A stretch of DNA of 64,000 nucleotides, from contig VWYX01000624.1 in the NCBI GenBank assembly GCA_013396525.1, positions 430,815 to 494,814 on the forward strand, in the 5' to 3' direction. Shown here in pieces: positions 25,401 to 39,300 of this stretch. The notes below the pieces were generated by a model. That model had not been told where the DNA came from and did not search any database. It worked only from the letters and a program-made list of their open reading frames with translations. The stretch comes from Chaetorhynchus papuensis. Taxonomy: Eukaryota; Chordata; Aves; Passeriformes; Rhipiduridae. The stretch's first letter is position 1, and the number at the start of each line of letters is the position of its first letter. The position numbers and the translations under genes are program-made.

Positions 25401-28400
25401 GCTGTACAGTCTTCCTTGCACATGCAATTTCAAGTAATGGCAAGATAGCACCTTGTTACATATACTCAAATCCAGAAGGGTATTCAGGCAATGCATGAAG
25501 TAAGAAGGGCCCTCTGTGGCCATACGAAGAACTTCCAATTTCTGAATTTCATCCACTCTCCCTGCTGTTGACTTTGTCTCTTCAGCTGTGAACCAAACAG
25601 AAGTGATCCAGCACATTAATCTCCAGCTATTCCAGTTTTCTGTTCACCTAAAAGTAACGGCAGCCAAACTGAAGATATTAATTACCTTGAATTTTCTTAC
25701 ATTTTCCAATATATATTGTTTGTCCTTAATCCCATTTTGGTTTCTCTATGAACCCAATATTTTTAGACATCTGAACAATAAGTTCTGTTGGGAAGCTGGA
25801 TGCAGTGCATAATGGATGTATTTAAATATGTGTTGAATATTATGGAGAAATGGCCAGTCAGTACAAAATGCAATGGTGAGCACAATGGAGGTACTGCTGC
25901 ACATACTGTAACACTTCTGAGGAATAGAGACGATGCTGGATTTCAGACTTCCTGCATTTCCCTACCACCGATACCCACAGACGAGCAATGTATAAAAAGC
26001 CACGGGTAGGTGCTCAAAAAATCCTATCACACTTCTTTTTGATGCTGGTCAGGACACTGCAAACAGAAACTGGCAAAGCTCAGTTTTACTAAGCTGCTAC
26101 TTGGAAAAGGCCCTGGATAAGCTACAGTGGAGCTTGGGCTTTTGAGGGAGGAAAAGAGAGAGCTATGTTGAAAGATAAAAGCTGCAGGGAAGGATGACAC
26201 TTTTAACAGGTGATTGACAGCATGGGCATTATTTAAAATCTTCCCTGAGTCAATTCGGTGTCAAATGAGGTGTTTGCTACCCATCTGAAAAGTTTCCTCC
26301 TATATTGGAACTAGGTGTATTTGCCTTAAACAGAGGATTTTAGACCAAAATAATGCTAAAATGTTTTCTAGGAACCCTGTGGATTTTTTTAGTAACAGCA
26401 GTACTTGACCTGTCTTTTATCTCTTCTAAGAACAAGACAGATATTCTAATCTAGATCACCTTACAACAGATACCTGTGCTCAAGAAAAGCTGACTCATTA
26501 GGAACTCCTCAGTCCTGAATCAGGCTTTCAAATCGAAACACAGCAAAATATTTTCTAGTTAGACATACAGAACTCAATCCTACTCCTCCTAACCAGAGAC
26601 ACAAGCATCTCACTACCTGGTTATACAAGTGACCTCAGCACAGGCTGGAGACAAGCTCATCACCAGCTAGCCAGCTCTTCACTGGGTTCCTTCCACAGGA
26701 ATTACTGCTCTGGTAAACCCAGCTGAGCAGAGGGTATTCAGAATTTTAATATAAGGTTTAAATTCAGACTGATCTGTCATATTAAACACTGATGCTAGCA
26801 AACAGAAGACACTGCTGACTTTCATGTGTGGGTTTTTGGGTCTTTTGTTGGACTTTTTTGTTTGTTTTCCACAAACCCAGGCTCTTTTGTAATATGGTGT
26901 CTTAATTCTTTCACATTTAGGGCTTTTTTTTTCTTCAAAACTGTGGGGAAAAATGAATGGGCCAGCAGATTCAAGCCTGCTCTTCAATTGCTCAAATCAA
27001 TCAAATTTTGCTTTGGAAACATCAGAGCAATGTGGCAAAGAGACACACCTTGAGAACATGCTTTTCGCCACTTTCTACTTTCTGGACTTCATCCTGGCTT
27101 TTGCTGGCAATGCCCTGGCTCTTTGGCTTTTCATCTGGGACCAAAAGTCAGGCACACCTGCCAACATTTTCCTGATGCATCTTGCTGTGGCTGACCTGTC
27201 GTTCGTGCTGATACTTCCCACCCGGCTGGTATACCATTTTTCTGGTAACCATTGGCCATTTGGTGAGATCCCATGCAGACTCACTGGCTTCCTTTTTTAC
27301 CTCAACATGTATGCCAGTATCTACTTCCTGATGTGCATCAGCGTTGACCGTTTCCTGGCCATTGTGCACCCTGTGAAGTCCATCAAGCTCCGCAGGTCCC
27401 GGTATGCCCATGTGGCATGTGTCTTTCTGTGGGTTATCGTTGGTGTGGCAATGGCACCTCTGCTGCTCAGTGTGCAGACAGTCCAGATGAAAAACACAAC
27501 TGTCTGCCTGCAGCTCTACAGAGAAAAGGCCTCACGTCATGCCCTCGTGTCCTTAGCAGTGGCATTCACCTTCCCCTTCGTTACTACTGTGACTTGCTAC
27601 TTACTCATCATTCGAAGCCTGAAGAGCGGGAACAGAGTTGAGAAACACCTGAAGGAAAAAGCTGTCAAAATGATCATCATGGTCCTGATGATCTTTCTGA
27701 TTTGCTTTGTACCTTATCATGTCAATCGCTACATTTATATTCTCCATTACATCGGGACCAAAGCTTCCTGTGAAACACAGCATCTCCTGGCCCTCAGCAA
27801 CCGCATCACTTCCTGCCTCACCAGCCTCAACGGGGCGTTCGACCCCATCGTGTATTTTTTTGTAGCTGAGAAATTCCGTGAGGCTTTGTGCAATCTGTTT
27901 TGTGTTAAAAAGACCGTAATGTTGCCTCAAACATATGAGGGTAAGACAAATGAAAGCTCACTAAGTGCTAAATCTGAACTGTGAACATGCATCTTGTCAG
28001 TGCTTCATCTTAAGAACACTCTCTTCCATCAAAACCAGCTGAGAGCAAAAATATACAGCAAGACAGTCCACCCAGAGTCAAACTCCTCCTGGGAAGGGAA
28101 GTTCTGTTGTTTTTATAGGACTGCCATTAACAAGAACCCCTCTGACCATAGAGAACACATATGTTTGTATTGCTGAAACTGCAAAGAGAAGGACAGTTCT
28201 ATCGATTTCCAAGAAATGAAACTGAGGGTTAAGCACTTAGGAATAGGGAAGGGGACAAGGAGGGAAATGGACCTATGTATTTCTTTTTTTTTAAAGAACT
28301 TAATTCCCAAAGCACTCAGTGTTTCCTCTGCACAATGCATACACCTTATTTAAAATTTCACATTGTGCCAGCAGTAGAGATCCACTCCCGAGATAGATCT

Positions 28401-31400
28401 GCCTGATGAAAAAAACTCCACATTTGCACATCTTGTTCAGGTCTCTGAATCTGGCGTGTTTACATGTAACAGAAAATTGGTACTAAATGGTGACAAGAAA
28501 AAAAAAGACCAGAATGATGCAATGAACCCAGCCTGGACTGGAATTAAGACAGAAAAGATTCCAAGCTTTAAGATGGTTTACAGTTCTTTTTTGTGACTTA
28601 TCTAGCAGGACTATTCCTTCACGAGGGATGAAGTAGGGATTATCTTTATTCTCACTGAGACAAATTGCATCCAGAGGAATATGCATGGAAGCGACAGGCA
28701 GACTAGGGTAGACCAGGTACAATGAAAAGGGCAAAAAAGAACGCAAGGGTTTCCAATAATATTTACTAGAAGACTGCTTCAATATTATAGAGGTAAATAT
28801 TATAGGAAATCATGTGACAGGTGAAATATATTCTTATGTAGATACAGGCACCTATCTCTCTGTTATGCTTTTGGGAACAAGTTCCTTACCATTTTAGATT
28901 TGGTCCACAAATTACAAAATCAAACATACTTTATCTTGCTTGAACTGCTTTTATCCCGACTACTTTCCCAAAACACCCTAAGCTATTCCAACAGCCCCTT
29001 CTAGCAAGCTTAGGTGCCAAAAGAAAATCAATTATGCCCAGCTCAAAAAACTAAGGCACAGAGGTTGCATGCAGTATGAAAAAGAAGAGGGAGTTGAGAG
29101 GACTCTCTGCTGGACAGGTACAAGTATATGACCTTTTCTTCCTTCCTTCACCATTTAGTTAGTGAAAATATAAACTCCAGGAAACTACTAGGCTTTGCTC
29201 ATAACATATGAAAGCCTAAAATTAACTCTGAATTGTGCAACACTGTCTGGTAACTGCTGGATTGTTTTATTTTCTTATAATGGTATGCTTTTGTATAAAC
29301 TCCCTTTTGTGTTTTTATTTCTTATTTCTGAATTAAATGCATTAATCAACCTCTAGAATTCATTTTTATATTTCTGCATTTAAAATGAATGATTTCTGAA
29401 GACAAGTGGAATCACAGGCTGAAAAGACTTTGCTGTAATCATTGTGTTATTCTTTTAGCCTTTTGCTACATCTTGATTTCCTGCTCAGCAGCTTACTTGA
29501 TAAACAGCCTTCCTGAGATCATGTAATCCCCTTTTCTCACTTACTATGCAGCCTTCTGTCTGAAATCCCTTTCTTTTCTAGAACCCATCCACTAGCCACT
29601 AAAATTTGAGGTTTCTGCATGTTCCATTGGATGAAGAACTTCCCATGTAACAGGTTATTCCTTAACGTTTCTTCTGTACCTTTTCAAGCTTTCCTTCTCA
29701 GTGTAAAACTAACTGACCACCCTCAGCATCTCACTGCTGTATCAATAACACACGGATAAAACTTTCCAACCTCCTGCTCCATCTTACCTGCCAGCATTCT
29801 TCACAAAACCCAGGTCAGCAAGGGTTACATCACAGAGCTCACAGCGGAAACATTCTGGGTGCCAGTTGTTGTTCATTGCCTTGATAACACGCCCAATAAT
29901 GAACTCACCTGCAAAAGGAAAGCATGAGATGCATGCAGAAAACAGTCTTATCAAAATCTACTGTCCTTCACAGTCCTTCCACTTTAATTCCATAAGTACC
30001 GTCACAGTCTAACTTTGGGAAAACCGCAATTATTCCCACAACCAGGATAACCCCAAATCACTGCTGGTATCATGCTTTGTACCCATCCAGAGCTCCTGGC
30101 TCCTTAAAACGACCCTAACAGTCCCAGCCCAAGGCTGGATGTCACAGCAATGCTGTGAATTTTGCACAGCCCTGTAATTGTTATCCGCTTGTGTTGTTAT
30201 TTGTCACATCTTACCACATTCCCCGCAGCAAGGAGCAAACAGCATCTGGAAGTCATGCTCACAGTACTTCCTACCTTCAAACTGCAAACAGAACAAGAGA
30301 AAAGGAGCCCTCATGAATAACTGAACTACTTTTACATCTTGACATGTGAATCATGTTCGGTATGATTTTCCATTGATTTGACCATTTAGTCAAGGTCAGT
30401 CAAGTTTTCCAGTTCTAGCACCCTACACACACCTGTTTTTCAACTCCTAAAGGTTCTCCTTAAAGAAATATCCACATATGGCTTCAGCCTCATGGTGAAT
30501 TTGCACAGCTAAACTAAGAGCAATGCTGCTATTAGACAGTAAAAATCCTGAAGAATACCCCAATCCTTTTCCTATAGTTGCCTTTAACTTCATTTTTGCT
30601 TTAGTTTAGTTCAGAACTACTACTCCTACATGAGGCTAAAACTCACGTCAAAATAAAATAAGGCAAGTTTAAAATAATGTGTTATTCAAAATACGTGCTT
30701 ATGCATATTCTGTAAAAAAAATCCAACCTAACTTTTACATGGGTTCACTTGTTTCAGTTGCACAACTGGAACAGTTTGGTGCAATATGTCTAAAAATAAC
30801 GACAAAAATTCACTTATGTCTAATGAAATATTAAGGCCAGGTTGGACAGCGCTTTGAGCAGCCTGGTCCAGTGGAAAGTGGCCCTGCCCATGGCAGGGTT
30901 TGGAATGTGATGATCTGTAAAGTCCCTTCCAACCCAAGCCATTTTGTGATTCTGTGATGATTAACAAAACACTTTTTATTTTCTTTTTGAAATGCCTCTT
31001 ACCCAAAGAGCAGCTTTTGCTGTTACTGAAGGAATACATGAGAAGAAAAAAAAGGAAATTGAGTTGGAAGCTCCTCAAAAAAATGGCAACAAACATTTAC
31101 GGCTAAGAAATTAAACATGCAAGAAAGATGAGAATTCATATTTCTGCCAGAATCTTCACTTAATTCCTTGCACTTTACCAGAGCTATATCTCTTCCACCC
31201 AGTCTGAGAACTCACCTCATAAAAGAGTCCCTCTGGGAACTGCCGAAAGCACTGAGCGCAGACAAAGCAGTTCTCGTGATAGAGCTCCCCATTGCTGTTC
31301 ACAATCCTCTCTGCAGGATCAAACCGCGTCTGGCAGCGCTCACACACTGCATTTGCCAGAGCATCAGACATATTACTGGAATAAAGACAAGAGTAAGAAC

Positions 31401-34400
31401 ATTTATGAACACAACATTCCCGCTGCTTTAAACTCCCTTTTACATGAAACAAAAAAGAAGATCAGTGAGTCACTGACATTGGTTAGAGATAAGGTTCTGA
31501 CAACTCATATGTGGCAGATGAGGTCATGTAGCAGACTTACCAGTTGCACACTTGTGGCTACTTCACCAATACTTCACCCCATTACATCATCCTGCTAATA
31601 GCTCATAGCAAATATCCACATTTTTTTGCAAACCAGTAGTTTGGTGAGCAGCAAACCCAATGATCCTGACTTCTTAGGCCTTCTCGCCTCAGGATGTGCA
31701 CCCCTGTGGATTTTCTGATGTGTAATAAGCACTGATGTCCCACTGCACTCCCCCCTTCACTGTCAGCAGTAACAAGGCATTTCCCCCTCTAAGGGCCCCT
31801 GTCCTCCTGACAAATTAGTTGAAACTGTCGAAGTGTTACAAAGCTTTGGGCAGGGAAAAGCCCCTCTGGCTGGCTTGGCCAATACCTCAGCTTCATTTCC
31901 TCAGAAAGTGAGGCTAAAACCCCCCAAGCCACACTTACAAATCACGCAAAGAACATTTCCTCTATCTACCGTAAAATATGGAATCACCCTAACCTCTTTC
32001 ACAAAATTTACATGCTTGCCATCATGCTAATCTAAGTTAATACAGTTTTAAAATTGTTTATCACATGTGCAAACATGTGAAAAATTATAAGGCACATCTC
32101 AGCTTCTTGTTGCAGTGTGATCTTTCTTTTAACCACCAGACTATCCAATAGTATAAAACCTAAATGTTATTACATTTTTAGATATAGAAAAACTGGTTTA
32201 TGCCTTCTGGGCATCTTTTGAATTCTTCGATTGGAAAGACTGCAGCTCTAGAGGTGAAAGTATAAAAAATTGCCACCATGTTAAAAAAATCTCCAAACTA
32301 TTTGGATAGTACTTTTCCTGAGGTACATAATGTATGCATAAAATGAAAGATAGCTGGGTTTACAAGGTTTTTTTCTTTCTTTTTAGATTCAAAGTTACTC
32401 TGAACTGAATTTCCATTGTTAGTGCTACTCAACAACCCAACATGCTACTTTCCCCACCTCTTCAGGGAGAACAGTAATTCAATAAGCTTTTACAGGAGCA
32501 GAAGATTCTCTTTCCTCTGGTCAGAGACATCCCCCCTCAAAAACAGGCCACTGTCTGTATTCCAGGGCTTCGTGTCCTGAGCACAACTAGAATGAGCAGG
32601 GAGCAGTCTCACACTCCTGAGGTAACACAATCAGCCCTGCGTTCCAGCTGGCTGAGCTGAGCCAAGTGTCTCCCCTCTGCAGCCTGCACTAATAGCCCAG
32701 GTTGTGACCTGGAGTGACCCCTCAGTAAAAACAGACTTTCTTTCTACCGCTGCAATTCCAAAGGAGGCAAAAACCAAGAGAGATCATAATAATTTCAAGA
32801 ACGGAGTACTAATTTAGCAAAAATTTGTTGCAACTTGTTTCCTTATTGCAGTACAAAGGAGATTTAAAAAACCAGACACGGATTGGAATTATGGACAAGA
32901 GGAAATCCGGCAATTTCATAAACTACAGATCATAGGTTAAAAAACCATTTTTTATCCTGACACGGTACCAAGGGAATAGGTCAGCACAGAAACATCAGCA
33001 TTTGCAGCAAAGCCGACACCTAATCGGCTCGGTTTTCAGTCACCACTCTTCCAGCTACACCACGCAAATCAGTACCAGGACTTGAAAATATAATCTTCCC
33101 TTCGAGTACTTTTTCCCTGTTGAAAAATTAAGTTCATTCAGTAAATTCCAAGACTTGAGCTAGCCAACAGCCCAGATTAATAAAGACTGACGTCATGGTG
33201 AAAAAACTCTGGGAAGAAAACCAGGCAAACCAGCAAGTACTGTATGCTAGACACTAACAACAAAGCATCATCTCATGTTGTGCTTGTTGGGTTTTTTTCT
33301 TTATAAATATGAAATCAACATTATAAAAAAATCCTAATTTTCTTTCTCTTTTCTTTCTCCAAAGGGACCCACCAGTGCCAATACCAACATGCAGGGTGAA
33401 TTCTGCTGGACCAGAGCGGCCACCTCCACAACAGCATTTTGCAACAACTAAAGCCTGCAACCTGCACAGCCACGTTCCTGCAGGAAATGCAGTGCGGCCA
33501 TGACACTTCACACCAGACACTATGGAATACACTTGTCCCAGGAGAGACTCCCACACAAGTCCCATGGCTGTCCTGGAAAGAAAGACTATGATGACTCAGG
33601 GCCTCCTTGTGATGCTGCTGCTGACAAGATTTCCTCAAAGGCGTTAAGAAAGATGATCATGATACAGTCTGAGCTGTCCATGCAAATGAGCTAATGAGTG
33701 TGACTCATTATGCAGATGAGAGAAACTATTAGTGCAGGAAAATATAAATGAAAGAACCAGTACAAAAAATAACTTAGTTCTCTGCCTCAGCTAAAACCCA
33801 ACTGAAACTTTTGGGAAGAGCCAGACTACCAGGAGTCAACTGAACCACATCAGCTCCTGACCAATGTACCTCCTGTAATGCAAACCAGCAGCTGTGGCTC
33901 TTTGACAATCACAGCAAGAGTTTTGCATCCCTGCTCTTTTTCCCTTTATAACTCTGCATCCATTTTCACTGAAGACATTTTATTGTTTTGCATTCAAGCT
34001 ACAATTTGCCACTTCAGCATTGCCCTAAAGATACGGCTTTGAATTTATTCAAAGGTTTTACTTTAACATTTGCCAATTTCTTAATTTCCCCCAAGTACAC
34101 ACCCCTGTGTACCCTCTTGCTTATACAAAACCATGCATTTCTTCAACTAGCTCAAGGTTAAAATTAACCAAAGCTGGAAGGAAGAGGGAGCACCATGCCA
34201 ACTCAGAGCAATTTTGTGATTTAGTTTACTACACTGCTCCAAAAGCACTTCTGCCACCACCATGGGGAGAGGAAGAATAACACTACAACCATCCTTTTGA
34301 TATTGGTACCAGGAGTGACCACAAAAGCTTGACTTGCAGTGCCACTCATCAGATATTTACACCTAAATCTTTCCCACAAAGGACAGTCCCTAATACAGAG

Positions 34401-36335
34401 TAGTTCTTCTATTCTGTTTGCTCATTGGTTTTTTGCTATTCAGTCAAATAAAGAATCTTCCTCTGTTTTAACAATAAACTGGTGACACAAAGACAGGAAA
34501 GGCTATTAAAACACAAAGAGATCAACATCCTGAAATTATCCTGTTCTGCACAAACCCAAAAAATACCATCATTCAAACAATGCTGTTCCCAATCTTTCAT
34601 CATTATGTGCTGTATCTTTAACAAATTTTCTTTGACAAAGTACCTAATTTACAGAAATTATGTTTTTACCATTATAATTAGGTTTCTCATGCTTTGACTT
34701 CTCAGAAGTATTTATTATAAAGTACCAGCATTGCTCTCAAATGGGAAAAAAAAAGAAACAAAAAAGAAAGAAACAAAAATTTCTTCTCCAAAAGAAGTGG
34801 ACATTATCTAGGAGACCCATTCTGTGCCACAGGTACAGGTGCTATAGAAATATTTGAAAGCATTTTACCTTCTTCTATCACTGACGTCAGTATTACCTCC
34901 TTTGTAAAACATCTGTTCCTGGGGATCTACCACTGGTGACAGATTAAGGAAAAAGAAGCATATTTAATAATTCCACTGTTAACAGATTAGAAGAGGAGCT
35001 CCAGCCTTTGCCATCACATTTGCAGATTTAATTATCTTAAACGTGGCTGCAAGACAAAATGAACCAGACAGCTGAACATCTAGGAGAACAGAACAGTCTC
35101 AGATTTTGCCTGAGAAGGAAAGGAACTGCAGGAGTGAGGAGTGCTTCTGTCAGAAAAGCCCAGTTAAAAAAAAAAGAAAAGTCTTCTTTAATTGGTTTCA
35201 AAAGCTTTTTGGTTTTAATGTCAAATAGAGTTCTCCTTCATCACAATGCTGAATGAAGAATTGCTTTAACAGTGACCCACAACCTTGCAGATACTACAAA
35301 AAGAAAGCAAGACAATACTTTGAGATACAAGAACTCAGGGCATTATCCAAACCTTAGCAGACAGCAAAGCCTATGCTGCGGAACCCTAAAAATGTATTCT
35401 CTGCTCATTCTGGTCTACAGTAGGAGCAAGTGTATACACAAAATATCACAGTATGATCACATGTCTAGTATGTATGCACACACAGACACGATAGTGAAAA
35501 GTCAAAACCAAAAGAGCTACCACCACTTGTGTGTGTCACAGATGTCAGTAGCCAAGATAAAAATCAGAGCACTCCAGGAGAAGGGCTGGTTCCCACCTCC
35601 CATAGCACAGCTGAGAATTAGTGGCTTTAAGTCCTCAATGTTGACAAAGACACAAATGAAATCTGCTGGAAGAATACCAGAGTTCATGATTAATTTCACA
35701 GATAAAGACTTATGCAAAGACAAAAGAAAGAGGAAGGGTGTCAGTTCATGAACTAGTGCTGAAAAACAGCCCTCAACTACCCTTATCATGTCAAAATCTC
35801 TTTGCTGCAATTGTCTTATTTGGACAACTTTCCCAAACTGAATTAACTTCTTTACTGTTATTATTAAACTTGTCATAAAATGTTGGAAAAAAGTAATTCC
35901 CATTTGTTTAATGTATGATTTGTTGTTCATTGGTTAAACTATGTGTATAGCTTACAATTTTCAGCATTTCTCCTTCTGCTTGCACTGAATTTTCAGTTCC
36001 TTCTAAATATTTTTTCACTGACTAAATAAGAAATTAATAGTGTTTCTCTCAGTATATTTTGCTTGATCATGCAGACCCCAAACTCTCAGTGAAATAAATA
36101 TTTTTCTTTCTTATTTAGAATACAGGGTAACCAAAATTAAGAAAAAACATACAAATGGAACTCATGGTCACAATACGGAAAAAAGCAATCTCTCCTTGGG
36201 CCTACCAGCAACAGCAATTTGCGATTAGTAGAAACTGGGGGGTTAAAAAAAAAAAATGCAGATACTACAGCTGAGACCAGAGTACAACGTCCGTATGGTT
36301 GACCTGCAGGAAGCTGCAATCAGGCAGACCTTTGA

Positions 36336-36389
<54 letters not shown>

Positions 36390-39300
36390 AAGTCTCTTGG
36401 TATTCACACAGAAAAAAATCTATGCCATAGGTACTTGGGAGTCCCTCTCAACACCAAGCAACACTTATTGCCAGTAAATCATGACCAATTACTTAAAAAG
36501 ACACACAGTTAGCAGTGTTCACTCAGCCCAGGCAAACATCAACAACATAAAGAAATGTACAGAAATTAAACAAAAGAAACAAAGAAATTAAACAAATTAT
36601 ACCTCTTACACAGGAAAACCACCATTTTATTATCAAGCATGTACCACTTCACCCAGAATGTCTATTTGATAAATAACTCCTTACGCACATTTAATCCTTC
36701 TCTTCTCCACTTTCATTATCTCAGAGGAGCTTAAATGCGATGTTTGTTTACCAGCACTGGTAACACAAATCATTCCTCACATGTATTCATCCATTATCAC
36801 CAACTAGCAGCAGCACTACTGTTGGATTACTCTCCTTTGCCTGAAGAAAGGACATAAACTATCAGGGCCTACCAGAAAGGAGAAGCAAAAATTATCACTA
36901 GCTCAAAACCCATGAATAAAATACAATAATTCAGGAGAGAAACTTCTCAAAGGGATTAAAATTTTCAGCACTGTCACCTGTTCAGCAAAACCAAAATATA
37001 CTGGCTCTATGCTTACTTTGCTTCAAGAACTGTGATGTGAAAAATGTACTCAATTTAGCTGTACATCTGCTTTTTCAGTGCTTTTCTTTCCTCTCACAGG
37101 TTCCTTCCATGCTTCTCGCTATTCCTGAACAGCATTGTCTCCACTCAATGGCATCACCATTTCCTTCACTACCTTGTTAGTCCCCCTCCTCATTTCATTC
37201 TCATACATTCACACCCACAGCTTTGTGTAGGGAAAATAGAAAATTTACCAACTAACTAAGAGCTATAGGCTAAAAGGAAAAGAGCAGGAAAAGGTGGGTT
37301 TTAGTGAGGCATGCACAGTTCATATTGAAAGGCCAAACTAATTCCTCAGTTCCAGGTAAGCATCAGGCCTACTTCTTGCTAAGAAAAGTCTGAAATTCAG
37401 AACTCCTAACGAAGAAGAAAATCTCTCCTGGATGCTCCCTACTCTCTCCAGTGACAGAGACTTCAGATCCCATATTGCTGCTGCAGTTCACAGCTCTCCC
37501 AAAATGCAAGAAAATAAGTTTTATTTAACTCCTGTTAATTCACCTCCTGCACAAAATTAACTAACGAAAATTCAGAAGTAAAATTTTAATGTGAAGCATG
37601 GGAAAAGTAATGATCATATCAAGCAATGGAATTGTCTGGACAGATTTAAGAATCTCTGGTTTGCATGTTCTCATGAAGCAGCTACACTTGAAAGCTTCAG
37701 TTTCTGCTGGACTGGAGTTATTTACAAAAACTAAAATCAATGAGCTTGCAATTAACAGTATAGGTAAAGAATTGACTACTGAACCCTAAAACCAAAGGAA
37801 TGACAGAATTTTCTCAATATTTTTAAAAATTACTGCATTTCACAATTTTTTACTCCCCCAGCACTCAAACACTTCACCATTAACACCACTAGCACTGTCA
37901 TGGTTTGACACTGGCCAAACACCAGGCCCCCACAACAGCCACTCACTCGCCCTCCCCAGCCACAGCTAGGAAGAGGAGAGGGAAAAAAAAATTAAACAAA
38001 GGGTTCATGAGTTAAGGATTGGGAGAAAACACTCTAAGGGAAAACCAGGCCTAACTCAGAGATAAAATGTGAGTTTATTACTAACAGTCAGAGGAGGATA
38101 ATGAGAAGTAAAATAAGCCATTAAAAACATCTCTTCTTCCCCCAACCCCTCCCTCCTTCCCACCAACAGCAACACAGGGAGACAGGGCATGGGGGTTTGG
38201 CCAGTTCATCACCCTAGGTTTTCTTCCATTGCTCCGGGAGAGGAGTCCCTGCTGCACCGTGGGGTCCCCCCCATGGGAGACAGTTCTCCAGGAACTTCTT
38301 TCTCCGGCGTTGGTCCACTCCCACAAGCAGCAGTCCTCCCAGAACTGCTGCAATGTGAGTCCCTCCCACGGGCACACAGTCCTCCCAGAACTGCTGCGCC
38401 GTGGGGTCTCTCTTCCACGGGGTGCAGTCCTACAAGGACAGGCTGCTCCAGCCTGGAAGCAAGAACCCTCTCTCCACCAGGTCTCCACTGGGTCACAGCC
38501 TCCTCCAGGCATCCACCCACTCCGGTGTGGGCACCCCCCCGCCACGGGCTGCAGGTGGATCTCTGCATCGCCCATGAATCCCCACGGGCTGCAGGGTCAC
38601 AGCTGCTTCACCATGGTCTTCACCACAGCCTGCAGAGGAACCTCAGCTCCAGTGCCTGGAGCACTTCCTCCCCCTCCTTCTCCACTGACCTTGGTGCTGC
38701 CATGTTGTTGTTCCTCACGTTCTCACCTCCTCCTCTTCTCTGGCTAGAAAAAACTGTGTGCCCTTTGTTTTGATTTTCTTCTTAAACAGGTTATCACAGA
38801 GGCATTACCAATATCTCCAATTAGCCCAGCTCTGGCCAGTGCCATGTCCATCTTCAGAGCCATCAGGGATTGGCTCTGCTGGACATGGTGGAAGCTTCCA
38901 GCAGCTTCTCACAGAAGCCACCTCGGTGGCCCCCCCACTACCAAAAACCAGGCCATGCAAAACCAACACAAGCACTAATGCTGGTTCCGAACAGTCTAGC
39001 ACAGAGTTCAAAATGGGAAAGGTTCTCCATTGTTGCTTTCCTGTTATTGTTAAAAACTGAAAGCTTTCTCATCAGGAAAGTCCTTTCCTTCTTAATCTAC
39101 TTGGAAATGAAAACAAACAGACCTCATCCCCTCTGGCTCTGTGCAAACAATTCTTACTTTAAATAAAACAGCCCCACCACCAGAACTGAAAATCTATCAA
39201 ATCCTGGAAAATGCTTTAACTATGCCATTCCTTTCGTCCCAGAGACATACCCATGAATCCCAGCTGCCATGTCTGTCCTGCTGGTCAGCAGTGACCCTGT

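Noticed and set aside
30728..31096. Minus-strand 122-codon frame
   Set aside because: It overlaps a CR1 tail in reverse orientation and is intronic.
36256..36477. Small plus-strand frame with a poly-serine run
   Set aside because: It is created by the CAG repeat inside LIMS2 intron 1. The flanks have no recognisable similarity or promoter.
38081..38773. Overlapping long open frames on both strands
   Set aside because: They lie wholly in the GC-rich interior of a solo LTR with clear termini and target-site duplication. No protein domain was recognised.
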